Origin: RZYY01 sp036794825
Lineage (GTDB): Bacteria > Bacteroidota > Bacteroidia > Bacteroidales > 4484-276
Direction: 5' to 3'
Length of the DNA stretch: 64,000 bases
Assembly (NCBI GenBank): GCA_036794825.1
Contig: DAIRGA010000009.1
Span: 1 to 64,000, forward strand
This document shows, in pieces, positions 1 through 10,600 of the stretch; position 1 is the stretch's first letter; every line of letters begins with the position of its first letter. The notes beneath the pieces are model-generated. The model was not told where the DNA came from and did not search any database. It saw only the letters and a program-made list of their open reading frames with translations. Both the position numbers and the translations under genes were made by a program.

Positions 1-32
1 GGAGGTCGTAAGTTCGAATCTTACTACCCCGA
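1..32 (+). tRNA. tRNA, 3' end only (possibly tRNA-Pro)
   Basis: The window opens inside a tRNA. A T arm is visible: stem 8-12 pairs with 20-24 around the loop TTCGAAT, followed by a seven-base acceptor strand at 25-31 and the discriminator A32. CCA is not encoded. The last acceptor base is G, so base 1 would be C. A C1-G72 pair with A73 is typical of tRNA-Pro, but the anticodon lies outside the window, so the identity is a guess. Confidence 0.8.
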
Positions 33-41
33 CGGAGTAGA

Positions 42-77
42 AGCGGGTTTCAGCGTCCTTGCTGATTCCCGCTTTTT
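42..77 (+). terminator. Rho-independent terminator after the tRNA
   Basis: Arms 42-54 and 61-73 form a 13-bp stem with a two-base internal mismatch around a six-base loop (55-60), followed by a run of T at 73-77. It lies ten bases after the tRNA end and would stop tRNA transcription. On the other strand there is no T run, so it does not obviously serve the gene at 148-1905. Confidence 0.8.
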
Positions 78-147
78 CGTATCACGATAATGGGAAGTAT
101 TTGGTTGATCGCTCTTGCGAAATCAAAGTACAATAGTTAAATGATGA

Positions 148-1905
148 TCATTTCCTGATTAATCTTTTCACAGCAATTCCATCAACACCGGAAATCCTGA
201 CCTGGTAAATTCCGGACGACAACCCGGAAATATCTATACTCAGCGAATGTAGTCCGCTGGTGGAAATCGTCTTTACAGAAGTTCCATGACCACCAATGAT
301 ATCAATCGAACTGAAGCCATCAATACCGGTGATCCATATCAAACCGTCTGTGGGATTTGGGTAGATGCTAACCTGGGATTCGTCTGAATTCCCGATCCCT
401 GTCGAGTAAACTTTAAGCATTTTGATGGCCGACAGTCCTTCACCAGTGAAGTAGCCGGTTTGTGGCAGATGCAGGTTATATTCCACTTCTAAATCACCAC
501 TTTCGCCGGTGGAGGGTCTGTAAACTTTAAAGGCCATCGGTTCTAACTCCCCGAAACCGTCCTTTTCAATAGTCAGTTCATCGTCTGCATATGCCGTAAT
601 GAAAGCGTTAATGGTAGTGGATGTAATTTCGGTAACACCGTAGCAGTCACCGTTCGAACCAAAGACACCGATAATGTCTCCGGCCATTAAGCCACTCAAT
701 CCGGAAATTTCGATGGCAATAAGGTGCGATGAGGGGGACATATTCACTTTGTTCCATGGATGAGCTGGATGTTTTACAGCGGGTGGTTCTCCGTTCCAGC
801 CATTTTTTGGTGATGATGGGAAAGTCACTGCACCAGATGTATTCATCAGGGCATAATAAGCTGAGCCAGGCAATAGGTTGCCGATTGTGTTTATGCCATA
901 ATCCGGCCAGTAGACACCAACACCGGCAATATCCTTTGCAATTACAAGACCAGTGCCGCTGAATAGCGCAACTACATCAACCGGCGCAGCAGATATTACC
1001 GGAACCAGGTTCCATCCGCTGGTAAGATTATAGGTTTTATTGAGTTCTTCAAGGCCGACAATAGGAAGGGTCGCTGGACTGTTCATTTTTACCTTATAGG
1101 CCGATTGGCTTTCCCAGTTCACAATCGTGTTCATTCCACCGGACGGATAATAGGCACCCGTCATGGTTTGGGCTATGATAAAACTGCTGCTGACTGGATC
1201 AAACACCTCTACTATCGCATTGTCTGCAGGCATGACATAGCTCGACAGGCCACTCCAGCCGGCAGCAAGGCTGATGTTGTGAGTGGTTGATTCGTCACCC
1301 CATAAAATCCGGTTAAACGGGTCGTTTTCAAACACAGGACCAGCATAAGCACCATTGTATTGGGTGAAATTGATACTTCCCGTGTTCACGGTTCTGGCCA
1401 CATTATACAGACCGCTCCAGGTATTGGTGGGGAAGATGGCGCCGGTACTTGTAAGTTCCTGACCACTGTTCAGGGTAAGCAACACGCCGCCGTTCGTACC
1501 TTCCCTGAAAATAGAGTGTTTAAAGGCTCGATCCGGATTTACCAGGGCACCCTGGGTAATATTCACCCCCTCAGAATTCATTTTTTCGAAAATTGTGTTA
1601 TTGGCTGATAAGGTTCCTCCCTCAAGAATAGAAAACTCATAATAACCGGGTGAAGTTATCATTGCATTGGCTTCAGATGTACCTGAAAAATCAATGGAAC
1701 CACTATTTCCAACCCTGATCGAACTGTTATTGCCCATGTACAGGGTGGCTCCCTGACTCACCCTGAAAACGCCAGACTGAATACTCAGTTCACCGCTTAC
1801 CATAAAATTGGTTCCCGGTACCAGATTCACCGAAACACCCTGCTGGTAAACCTGGCTTTCGGCGATTAGAGGAATGATAAGTGAAAGTATTATTAATTTC
1901 CTCAT
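148..1905 (-). CDS. Secreted T9SS type A sorting-domain protein (stand-alone C-terminal cassette)
   Basis: This 585-residue protein begins with a signal peptide (about residues 1-18) and ends with a T9SS type A sorting domain (about 512-585, with IYPNPTDG and a basic C terminus). Residues 30-200 resemble a short beta-solenoid. Residues 210-500 hold the cassette shared with the other T9SS proteins here: two related halves, one starting GWSGLSSY (216) and one starting GWNLVPVIS (298), each carrying a YxPxxGxNTI motif, followed by a segment with GDIIGVF (409) and YRPSTGE. Nearly the whole protein aligns with the last 560 or so residues of the giant encoded at 4618-11661, as if that tail had been copied and given its own signal peptide. 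It starts 12 bases after the upstream gene, so co-transcription is likely. Export across the outer membrane by T9SS is inferred; the molecular function is unknown. Confidence 0.9.
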   Translation of the reverse strand: MRKLIILSLIIPLIAESQVYQQGVSVNLVPGTNFMVSGELSIQSGVFRVSQGATLYMGNNSSIRVGNSGSIDFSGTSEANAMITSPGYYEFSILEGGTLSANNTIFEKMNSEGVNITQGALVNPDRAFKHSIFREGTNGGVLLTLNSGQELTSTGAIFPTNTWSGLYNVARTVNTGSINFTQYNGAYAGPVFENDPFNRILWGDESTTHNISLAAGWSGLSSYVMPADNAIVEVFDPVSSSFIIAQTMTGAYYPSGGMNTIVNWESQSAYKVKMNSPATLPIVGLEELNKTYNLTSGWNLVPVISAAPVDVVALFSGTGLVIAKDIAGVGVYWPDYGINTIGNLLPGSAYYALMNTSGAVTFPSSPKNGWNGEPPAVKHPAHPWNKVNMSPSSHLIAIEISGLSGLMAGDIIGVFGSNGDCYGVTEITSTTINAFITAYADDELTIEKDGFGELEPMAFKVYRPSTGESGDLEVEYNLHLPQTGYFTGEGLSAIKMLKVYSTGIGNSDESQVSIYPNPTDGLIWITGIDGFSSIDIIGGHGTSVKTISTSGLHSLSIDISGLSSGIYQVRISGVDGIAVKRLIRK

Positions 1906-1917
1906 AGCCCGGTGTCT

Positions 1918-4557
1918 TTATCGGTTTGTACCTGTTGCTGCATTTTGCTCAACTGCCAGGATACGCTTTTTGAGCGCATCCATTTCATTCTGCAGAACGG
2001 AAATGGAACGTTGCTGATCTTCAATCATGGTCTGTTGCTCCATGATGAGCGCCTGTTGTTCCTGAATAGCTTTCACAAGTGGAACCACAAATTCGCCATA
2101 ACGGAGCCCGTAATAGTCATTTTCGTTTTTTGGTGCATCCACTCCGCTGAAATCAAAACCTGCAGCTTTGGAAGCTGCTTCTACCTCCTGGGCAACAAAG
2201 CCTGTAATTGGCCTGTCAGATTTGCCAACAATGTTTTCTTTTTCCCTGATACTATCGGGCAATTTCAGAAAGCCGGCATAAGCATCATGGTCGAAATGGT
2301 AGGTTACCGGCCTTAGTTTCATAATAAATCCAAGCCCGGGAACATCTTCCTTAATTTCTTTCTTGAACCTTTCGTCCGAAAGGGTGGTCCAGCCAACCTT
2401 ACCTCCGATACTGGTGATGTATCCGTCCCCAATACGCACCTGGTTATTGGCAGTGACGGCAGTATTAGCTCCGATGGCAGTGGAATTGTCAAAATCGTAG
2501 AAAAGAAATGCCTGAGAACCCAGGGCAGTATTGTAACTCCCAAGTTGTACACCAGAGAGTGATACACTTCCAATTGCCGTATTATCGTGACCTGTTTTGT
2601 TTTGTGACAGCGCCAATGCACCAAATGCAGAATTACTTAATCCCTGGGTGTTATGGATAAGCGATCCAAAACCAATAGCGGTATTATAATCGCCCGATGT
2701 ATTGTCTTTCAACGCTTCATGGCCAACGGCTGTATTGAAGTAGCCTTCGGTGTTCGATTTCTGGGCGTACGTTCCGAGGGCTGTGTTATACTCCCCGTCG
2801 ATGTTTGCATGAAGGGCATAATAGCCGCTTGCTACGTTATAATTACCCACAGTATTGTTGGCAAGTGCATAATAACCCGTTGCAGTATTATAAATACCCC
2901 CGGTGTTGTAATAAAGCGACCAGTAACCGTTGGCTGTATTACCAAAACCAACATTGTTGGTGAACAAAGCGCCAGAGCCGGTAGCGGTATTAAATGAACC
3001 TGTATTATTGGCCAGAGCCGTGAAACCTGTAGCTGTGTTTCCACTGCCGCCGGTATTTTGTTCCAAAGCCGATACGCCCGTTGCCGTGTTTTCAATTCCA
3101 TTGATATTTCTGTACATAGCCCTTGAACCTATAGCCACATTGTTGGAACCAAAAGTATTTGCCTGAAGAGCCTCATGACCAACGGCGCTGTTTGACAGTC
3201 CAAATAAATTTGAGTACATCGTTCTGTAGCCCAGGGCAACATTGTTTTGTCCCATCTGGTTGGAGTAAAGCGCCTCTGCACCCACCGCAACGTTGAAATA
3301 TCCTGCCGAATTGGAAAACAATGCCAAAGATCCGACGGCAACATTTTTGTCGCCGTTTGAATTATTATGAATGGCCTGGTAACCAATGGCCGTATTATCC
3401 GATCCCACGCCGGACGTGTAAAGTGAACCCGAACCTAAGGCAATATTTCTGCTACCTTTCACCGACCTGCCGGCAAAAAAGCCCACTGCAACATTATCTG
3501 AACCGTCAGTATTTCCATACATGGCTTCTGTTCCAAAGGCCGAATTGCGTGACCCGGTAATGTTAGCAGTAAGGACCGATATTCCAAATCCGCTGTTATT
3601 GGAGCCGGTAGTATTATTTGCCATGGCGTCTTCTCCGAAGGCCGCATTACTATTACCTGTGGTCAATTTGGTCAGGGCCACGCTTCCGAAGGCTGAATTC
3701 CCGCCGGTTTGTGCATTGCTGAGCGCTGCATATCCAACTGCTGTTGAGCCGCCCTCACCATCATAATTCCCAAGGGCAAAAGCGCCAATGGCTGTGTTGT
3801 AACTGCCATACCGGTTGGTAAGCAGCGCTCCTGCCCCGACAGAAGTATTAAATTCTCCATAAATGAGTGAATGTGAGGCAGAATCACCAACTGCTGTATT
3901 CTTGTTACCCATCTGGTTTTCAAAAAGAGCATCGCTGCCAATGGCCGTGTTTCCTCTCCCTTCAAGGTTACTGAATAGTGACAGGGAGCCAAGGGCTGTA
4001 TTTTGCGAACCTGCGGTATTGGAATATCCCGATCGATACCCGGCAAATACATTCCGGTTATCGTCCCGTTCATCGCTGGCCCCTGCATCCTGGCCAAGAA
4101 ACAGCGATTTGCCGGTATTGAATACCTCCATTTGCCCTTTCCTGGTAAACCGCACCCGCAGAGTATCATTAGTTCTGAAATCAAGGTCCTGCGCATCGGT
4201 AGTACCTATAAAATTTGTGCCCGTAGCGGTGCCTGAATTGCCCAGTAATCCCCAGCCTCCCGAAGAAGTTTGAGAGAGGTTTGTCCAGGAAGTGCCATTA
4301 TAAAAGTAAAAACTATTGTTGTTGGTAATATAAACCAGCAGCCCGGTTGCCGGGTTTTCAATGGCATCACGCTGGATAAGCGTCATGCGGGGTACCAGCA
4401 TTCCCTTGTCGGTCGACTGGATATCCAGCATTGCCGATGGATCGGGTGTGGAAACACTTTCGCTGATGGCTACCCCCTGGGCAGAAAGGGTTCCTGACAA
4501 TTGAAGAAAAAGAAGTGATACAATTACAAGAATGATTGATTTAAACTGTGATTTCAT
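1918..4557 (-). CDS. Repeat-rich head protein with C-terminal S74 chaperone domain
   Basis: This 879-residue protein has a signal peptide (about 1-26). About 31 tandem units of 17 residues follow (about 166-709), with consensus NTAxGxxALxxNxxGxx, of the kind seen in trimeric YadA/Hep_Hag-type head regions. The C terminus carries an intramolecular-chaperone S74 domain starting at the SDERFKKEI motif, in which the Ser and Lys are the usual self-cleavage residues, and ends in a coiled coil rich in Q, E and L. S74 domains help fibre proteins trimerise and then cut themselves off, so a trimeric surface fibre is likely. There is no T9SS sorting domain, unlike its neighbours on both sides, so its route to the surface is unclear. 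It sits 60 bases after the giant gene upstream and 12 bases before the gene at 148-1905. Confidence 0.85.
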   Translation of the reverse strand: MKSQFKSIILVIVSLLFLQLSGTLSAQGVAISESVSTPDPSAMLDIQSTDKGMLVPRMTLIQRDAIENPATGLLVYITNNNSFYFYNGTSWTNLSQTSSGGWGLLGNSGTATGTNFIGTTDAQDLDFRTNDTLRVRFTRKGQMEVFNTGKSLFLGQDAGASDERDDNRNVFAGYRSGYSNTAGSQNTALGSLSLFSNLEGRGNTAIGSDALFENQMGNKNTAVGDSASHSLIYGEFNTSVGAGALLTNRYGSYNTAIGAFALGNYDGEGGSTAVGYAALSNAQTGGNSAFGSVALTKLTTGNSNAAFGEDAMANNTTGSNNSGFGISVLTANITGSRNSAFGTEAMYGNTDGSDNVAVGFFAGRSVKGSRNIALGSGSLYTSGVGSDNTAIGYQAIHNNSNGDKNVAVGSLALFSNSAGYFNVAVGAEALYSNQMGQNNVALGYRTMYSNLFGLSNSAVGHEALQANTFGSNNVAIGSRAMYRNINGIENTATGVSALEQNTGGSGNTATGFTALANNTGSFNTATGSGALFTNNVGFGNTANGYWSLYYNTGGIYNTATGYYALANNTVGNYNVASGYYALHANIDGEYNTALGTYAQKSNTEGYFNTAVGHEALKDNTSGDYNTAIGFGSLIHNTQGLSNSAFGALALSQNKTGHDNTAIGSVSLSGVQLGSYNTALGSQAFLFYDFDNSTAIGANTAVTANNQVRIGDGYITSIGGKVGWTTLSDERFKKEIKEDVPGLGFIMKLRPVTYHFDHDAYAGFLKLPDSIREKENIVGKSDRPITGFVAQEVEAASKAAGFDFSGVDAPKNENDYYGLRYGEFVVPLVKAIQEQQALIMEQQTMIEDQQRSISVLQNEMDALKKRILAVEQNAATGTNR
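2430..4060 (-). repeat. About 31 in-frame 51-bp repeats (17-residue head repeats)
   Basis: Each unit codes for about 17 residues with the pattern N-(T/S/V)-A-x-G near its start and N-x-x-G near its end. A few units are 16 residues. Spacing is otherwise regular and the copies differ at most synonymous sites, so this is an old, selected protein repeat, not a recent tandem expansion. Confidence 0.85.
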
Positions 4558-4617
4558 ATTATACTTTTTTCATTGTTAAACATTGATGGATTGATATGAA
4601 ATTAAATCATTGCATTA

Positions 4618-7600
4618 TTATTGTTTGATTACTTTTGATATGATCATACCCTCATTAAGGGTGATATTAAACTGATAAATCCCCCTTGGAAATCCAGACA
4701 AATCAACCACTTCCCGGGTTTGACCTTTCCCAATGATTTCCATTTTAAGCGCTCCCACCGTGTTATAGATTTTAATGTTTTCAATACCGGATATGCTTTG
4801 GATCGTCACAATGGACGTGGCTGGGTTAGGGAAAACCGACCATACCAATGCGTTGTTGCCGATCCCGGTGGTTTCCCTTTTCAACTCCATGATCATGGAT
4901 AAACCTTCAGGTGAAAATGTTCCATCGTGGTTGGGCAGATTTTTATCAAAAACGGCATTCAACATCCATTCTTCGCTGGTTGACGGCCTGAAAATCCTGA
5001 AATGCATCTCATCATTGGCATTAAATCCATCTTTCACAGGGGTAAGCACATCATTGGCATAAGCTGATAAAGAAGTATTTTGAGTTGTATTTCCGGCTTC
5101 GGAAATTCCAACACAAAGCCCATCAGGTGTAAATACTCCGATAATGTCACCTTCGTCCAAAATCTTTAAGGCATCTGCCTCAATTCCGATAACGTGACTT
5201 GAACCTGTTCTGATGACAGTATTCCAGGGTGTCACAGGATCGTTTTCTGGCTCGGCAGAGGTGAATGATTTACCATCCAGGTTGTTTGGAAAAATAACCG
5301 AACCTGATGAGTTCATGCGAACAAAATAGGATTTGCCAGGTGAAAGGTGTTCCAGTGTGGTGATTCCAAATTCCGGCCAATAGATTTTGCTACCTGCTGC
5401 TTCTTTTACGATTTGAAGATTACTTCCCAAACCATCGAACAACTCCACAGTACCTACCTCAGTATTGCTGATCACCGGGATGAGGTTCCATCCGTTGGTG
5501 AGGTTCAGGGTTTTGTTATGTTCCGGTAAGCCGGCAAAGGGCAAAGTAAATGCCTCTTCCATTTTTATCAGATACGCCGACTGGCTGAACCAGTTTCCGA
5601 TGGTGTTGATACCCGATCCCGGATAATAAATCCCGGAAAGATTCTGGAGTATGGTGAAATTATCCCCAGCCGGGGCAAAAAGGGCCGGAAGCGAGGTTTC
5701 GGCTGGCATGATATAGCTCGATAATCCGCTCCAACCTGCCGGCAGGGTAATGTGATGAATCGCAGGGGTTCCCTGCCAGTTGACGCGGTCAAAGGGATCG
5801 TTTTCAAACAGTTCAGCTGCATATTCGCCACTGTACTGCATGAAAGTGATGCTTCCCGAATTCACAGTTTTAGCCACATTGTACTGGCCGTTCCAGGTAT
5901 TTTCCGGGAAGATGGCGCCGGTACTTACCAATTCCTGGCTGCTGTTCATTGTGAGCAATACGCCGGAAGGCTGTCCCTGCCTGAAAGTACAGTAATTGAA
6001 AACTTTGGCCGGATCCATCATCGCACCTTCACTGATGTATATCCCGTCGCTGCCCATGTGTTCAAATACCGTGTATTCGGCCCCAAAATTTCCGCCCGGC
6101 TGTACCGAAAATGAATAGTTACCTGCCGACGCCTGAGTAACCAGGGCTTCCTGCCCGGCTGATCCGGTTGAAATGAAGGTACCGCCAACGTAAACGGTCA
6201 GATTACTGTTCAGTTTCAACACCGAAGAGGCACCCATGTCAAGCATACCTCCGTTATCTATGGTAACGGCACCATTACAGGTGAGCTTAAATGCCTGACT
6301 CCCCGTATTGAGTTTTCCGTTAAGGATATCGAGGTTCCCGTTAATCCTCAGATCGCCGCCCAGGTTCATATCATTACCGGTAAATACCAGACCGGTTTTG
6401 CCATTCCGGTTTGTGCCCGGGACAAGGGTAACGTTTTTAGCTCCTCCCGGTTTATTGATTTCGAGGTGGTGGAAGTTTTCGGCGGAACAGAACTGAGTGG
6501 TGGTTCCGTTGAAAACAACGCTTCCGGTGGTTTCCTCAAAACCGGCATCGCCAATGTTATTGTTCCAGTTGCCTGCAATGGAAATTGTTTTGTGGTTCGC
6601 ATTCAGGGTTCCCTGTAAAATTTCCAGGTTTCCGTTTATTATTACATCATCGTAAACCATGATGGAGGATCTTGGCTTATCAATCACCACATTACTAAAA
6701 TAATTCCCGCCAACTGCCTGAATATAATCCCCCGGACTCAGGTTGACAAACTCAACGGTTCCGGCCGATGGCTGAAACGTGCCCGGCGCCTGTGCTGTCA
6801 GGCTTCTTCCCAGCTTAAGGGTTCCTCCCGAAATCTGGTCATTGAAAGTGGCTCCAAGGGTTACACTGCGGTTGGGAAATTCGACAATACCGGTGGTCAG
6901 GATCATCGTTCCGTTCAGGGAAACTATGCCGTTGGAACCATGATTGACGAACGATCCGGCACCTACATTCAGAACTCCCGTTGCGGGCAGGGAAATATCA
7001 TTATATACATCGGCTACAGATCCTGATGAAAGATTCAGGGTGCCCTCAAGGATCAGATTTCCTCCAACCGAGATGTCAGCCCCTTCGGTCATCGACAATA
7101 CCACCCCGGGTTGAATGGTGGTGTTAAAACCGACCAGAAGACCGGTAGCGAGGTCAGGGACAATCGCTCCGTTCTCTATCAGCAGGTTACCTGCCACCCG
7201 GGTGGGATAATATCCGGTTACTTCTTTGAAATTCAACGGATTTGTAAATGAGGAGGACACTATCGTCAGGTTGCCGAATTCGGCATCATCATCCTCCGAA
7301 GGAGACAGATTCCGGATTATGGCCGTATTGCCCGTTCCCAGTTTTGCTTGCGTACCGTTGGCAAATTTCCAGTGGGTGGCGCTAATGGTGCCATGGGTAA
7401 TCCCAGCCTGGGAGCCCTCATTCCAGGTAATGTCCGGAGTACTGAGATAATCAGGCGCCTGGGTCATTTTCAGGGTGGCAGAATTGATGGAAACCGCCTG
7501 GTAACAGGTTACCGTACTGGCGTTAAGATCAAAAGTTCCGGCATTAAGCATCAGGTTGCCGTCAATTCTAAGCTGATTGCTGTAAACGAAAACGGTACTG

Positions 7601-10600
7601 GCTCTGGTTTGCGGAATTTTAAGGCCTTTCCTGTCAGTTATGACGGGTAAAGTTACTTCTCCGTCGAATGTGCCTTTGTTGATGATGACATTTCCAAACT
7701 GACAATCAGAAGCCGTAGCGATGCTGGCATCGGCGCTGCCATACATTTCAAAGGTACTGCTCAGATTCACAAACCCCGGGTTCATGTTGTTGATACTGCC
7801 CACCGTGCGGATGATTCCTCCCTCAATATAAGTATCGAAAGTATAATTTGGGAGATCAAGCATCCTGATACCCCTGTCCTTAAAATCGAGTACGCCACCG
7901 TACATGGTGAGCGAGCCGCTGGCCGCGTATGGCCAGTCGCTGTCGGCGCTGCCTCCGTACACATTGAACTGGCCGCCGTTGATCAGCAGGTTGCCGTTTA
8001 GATCAATCCACTGGTCGTTGGTGAGGTTGATAACACCGCCCTCGTGGAGAGTGTAGTTTCCAAAAATACCGTTATCGAACAGGTCACCGGCCGTAAAGGT
8101 ACCGGCCAGCACTTCAATGCCCCCGGAAGTCCAGTCGTACTGACTGCAGTTTACCAAAATCCCCGGGTTATTGATTTTGAACAGGCCACCGGTATTGATT
8201 TCAAGTATGTTGAAAGTTTCACTGCTGAGCATATTCTGATTGGCTGACCCGTTGAATACTACCCGGCTGCCCGTTTCCAGGAATGCGGCATCGCCTGCGG
8301 TGTTCTTCCAGTCTCTGCCCACTTGGATGGTTCGGTTTTGTGCATTGAGAATTCCTGATGTAATGGTAAGATTGCCTTTAACATTAAGGACAGAGGTCTG
8401 TATGTTGTCAATCAGCACGATACCGGTCTGGTTAAATTCAAGATGGTTAAAATAATCATTCAGATTGGGCTTGATGAACTGATTCGTCCCTTTCAGCGCA
8501 ACCGTACCGGCTGAACAATTCAGCGTGCCATTGCTGCTGATGTTACCATGGATATAAACCGTTTGAAGTGTGGAGATATTCATCTGAGCCCCGTTTTGGA
8601 TGTACAGGTTCCCTTTTATGGTAATATTTTGTGATCCGCCGGCAATGGTAACCAACTGACCGCCGGTTTTTTCCACATTCACATTATTGAACGACAGTTC
8701 ATTGCCATTCCCTGAATTTATGATAACGGACGGGGTTTCTCCTGTAAACCGTACTGTTCCTGACATGAGGTTACAATTGGCTCCGGCGTTCACCCTCCAG
8801 TCGCCGTTTACATAACATTCAGCCGCTGCCGAAAAATTGGCTATCGAACCGCTTTCCCAGAATACATCGCGCAACACGTTCAGTTTGCCTGTTGCGCCGT
8901 TCATCACCAGGCTGCCATGAATGGTTACATCGAGGTTAACGTTGAGGTTGTAATTCCCAATCGTAAGGGTGGCTGAAGGGTTGATCACCAGGAAACGACA
9001 CGATGCATTGTTGTTGCTGATCACAGGCATCTGGTAGGGTGGCGACCAGGGGATAATCACATCCATGGTTGATGTTGGAAGTATTCCGGCGCTCCAGTTG
9101 GCCGGGTTGTGCCAGTCGCTACTTACCGTGCCTTTCCAGGTGCCGGGCGCTTCGGCAAAATCGATATAGAATTTGTGGGCTCCGGGGGTATTGTCCACAT
9201 CCACCACCATAAAATAATAGGTAGTAAAGGCGGTTAGCGCCAGGGTGCCGTATTTACCCGGCCCGCTGATATTCTGAATACAGTTCCACACTGTTGAGGA
9301 ACAGGAACCCGATTTCCATAGATAGGCTGCCGAACCGGAAGCGGAGCTCACCTGAACGGAGTAATTGCCTGTTGTGATAGGGGTAAAGCTATAGATCTGC
9401 TCCAATCCCGCCGCCAGGGTACCGCAAGGCGTTGAAGAATTGGTGTACCAACTGCCGTTATAACCGCCATTATAGGTTTGCTGGTAGGAGGAGCCGGTAC
9501 CGCCTATGTTGATGATGTTCTGGCAGGGATCCCAGGCAATATAAAACGCATGGGTTACCGGAGACGTGGTCTCCGGATCGAGAAGCAGCTGATATTGAAC
9601 TCCTTTGATGAGGTTCAGAGAACCATAGGTACCCTGCGAATACACATCGTCAATACAGGTCCAGCCGGATGAACTGCAGGTACCGGTTCGATACATGTAA
9701 TCCACCCAGGTATTGTTGGTGAGGGGTACTTCGAGCCGGTAGATGCCGGTTTCGGGAGCGGTAAAAGTGTAAATCTGCTCCACCCCGGGACAGGAATAGC
9801 CGCAGGCCGAGTTGGTACCTGTATTCCAGATACCGGTTCCACTTCGGGTGAAAAGCTGCACATTGGCAAAACCGCCGTAGCCCATATCGATAAAACCAGA
9901 GCAGGGATTGCCATAACCGGTAAGGGGTATTATTTTTGGGGAAGCCACATTGTCGGCATTGTGGGTGATAACTAATTGTGCCGACTTAGGGCCGGAAGAG
10001 GACGGGCTGAACCGCACCTGGAACGAACCTCCGAAACCCGGACTCAGATAGAATGAAGGTCCACCGATGATGGAAAAATCAGCAGCATCGGGTCCGGATA
10101 TGGTAATATTGTAAACTTCGAGGTTGAGATTATTGGGCCGGGTTCCCGTATTATTGACCGAGAACGGAAAAGTATTTGCGCCTCCCACATCGGCAATGCC
10201 AAAATCCCACGATAAGGAAGGAATGGTAGTCAGCACAGCGCCGTTGCCCCCGAGGGAACTGTTCAGCCAATACTGAAGGTTGTTGTTGGGATAGGAAAGT
10301 TGAAACTTTCCCCATATCCCGTCAAACGAAGAAAAATTGCACTCATCCCAGGATGGGTTATGGCATGTACCATACAATTGACCTACCACATGTCCGCTGG
10401 TATTCACAATTACACTTCCTGAACTTCCCGGTGAACTCTGCCCGGCATAGGTAGTGGTGTGGAAATACCTCGAAATGGGAAGATTGTTGCAATCATACTC
10501 TGGAGTATACAGGTTTTTATACCGTGAATATTTTTGTTTTTGTCCTCCGGGATGATGCACTGCATGCAGGGTTTCACCATTACCCACGTTAGCGGTGGTC

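Noticed and set aside
2430..4060. CRISPR-like array of short repeats
   Set aside because: The repeats are 51 bp, in frame, diverged at synonymous sites and lie inside a translated protein with a signal peptide and S74 domain.
3672..4196. Alternative-frame reading within the head-repeat region
   Set aside because: Long open frames here follow from the 51-bp repeat periodicity; no start signal or domain supports them.
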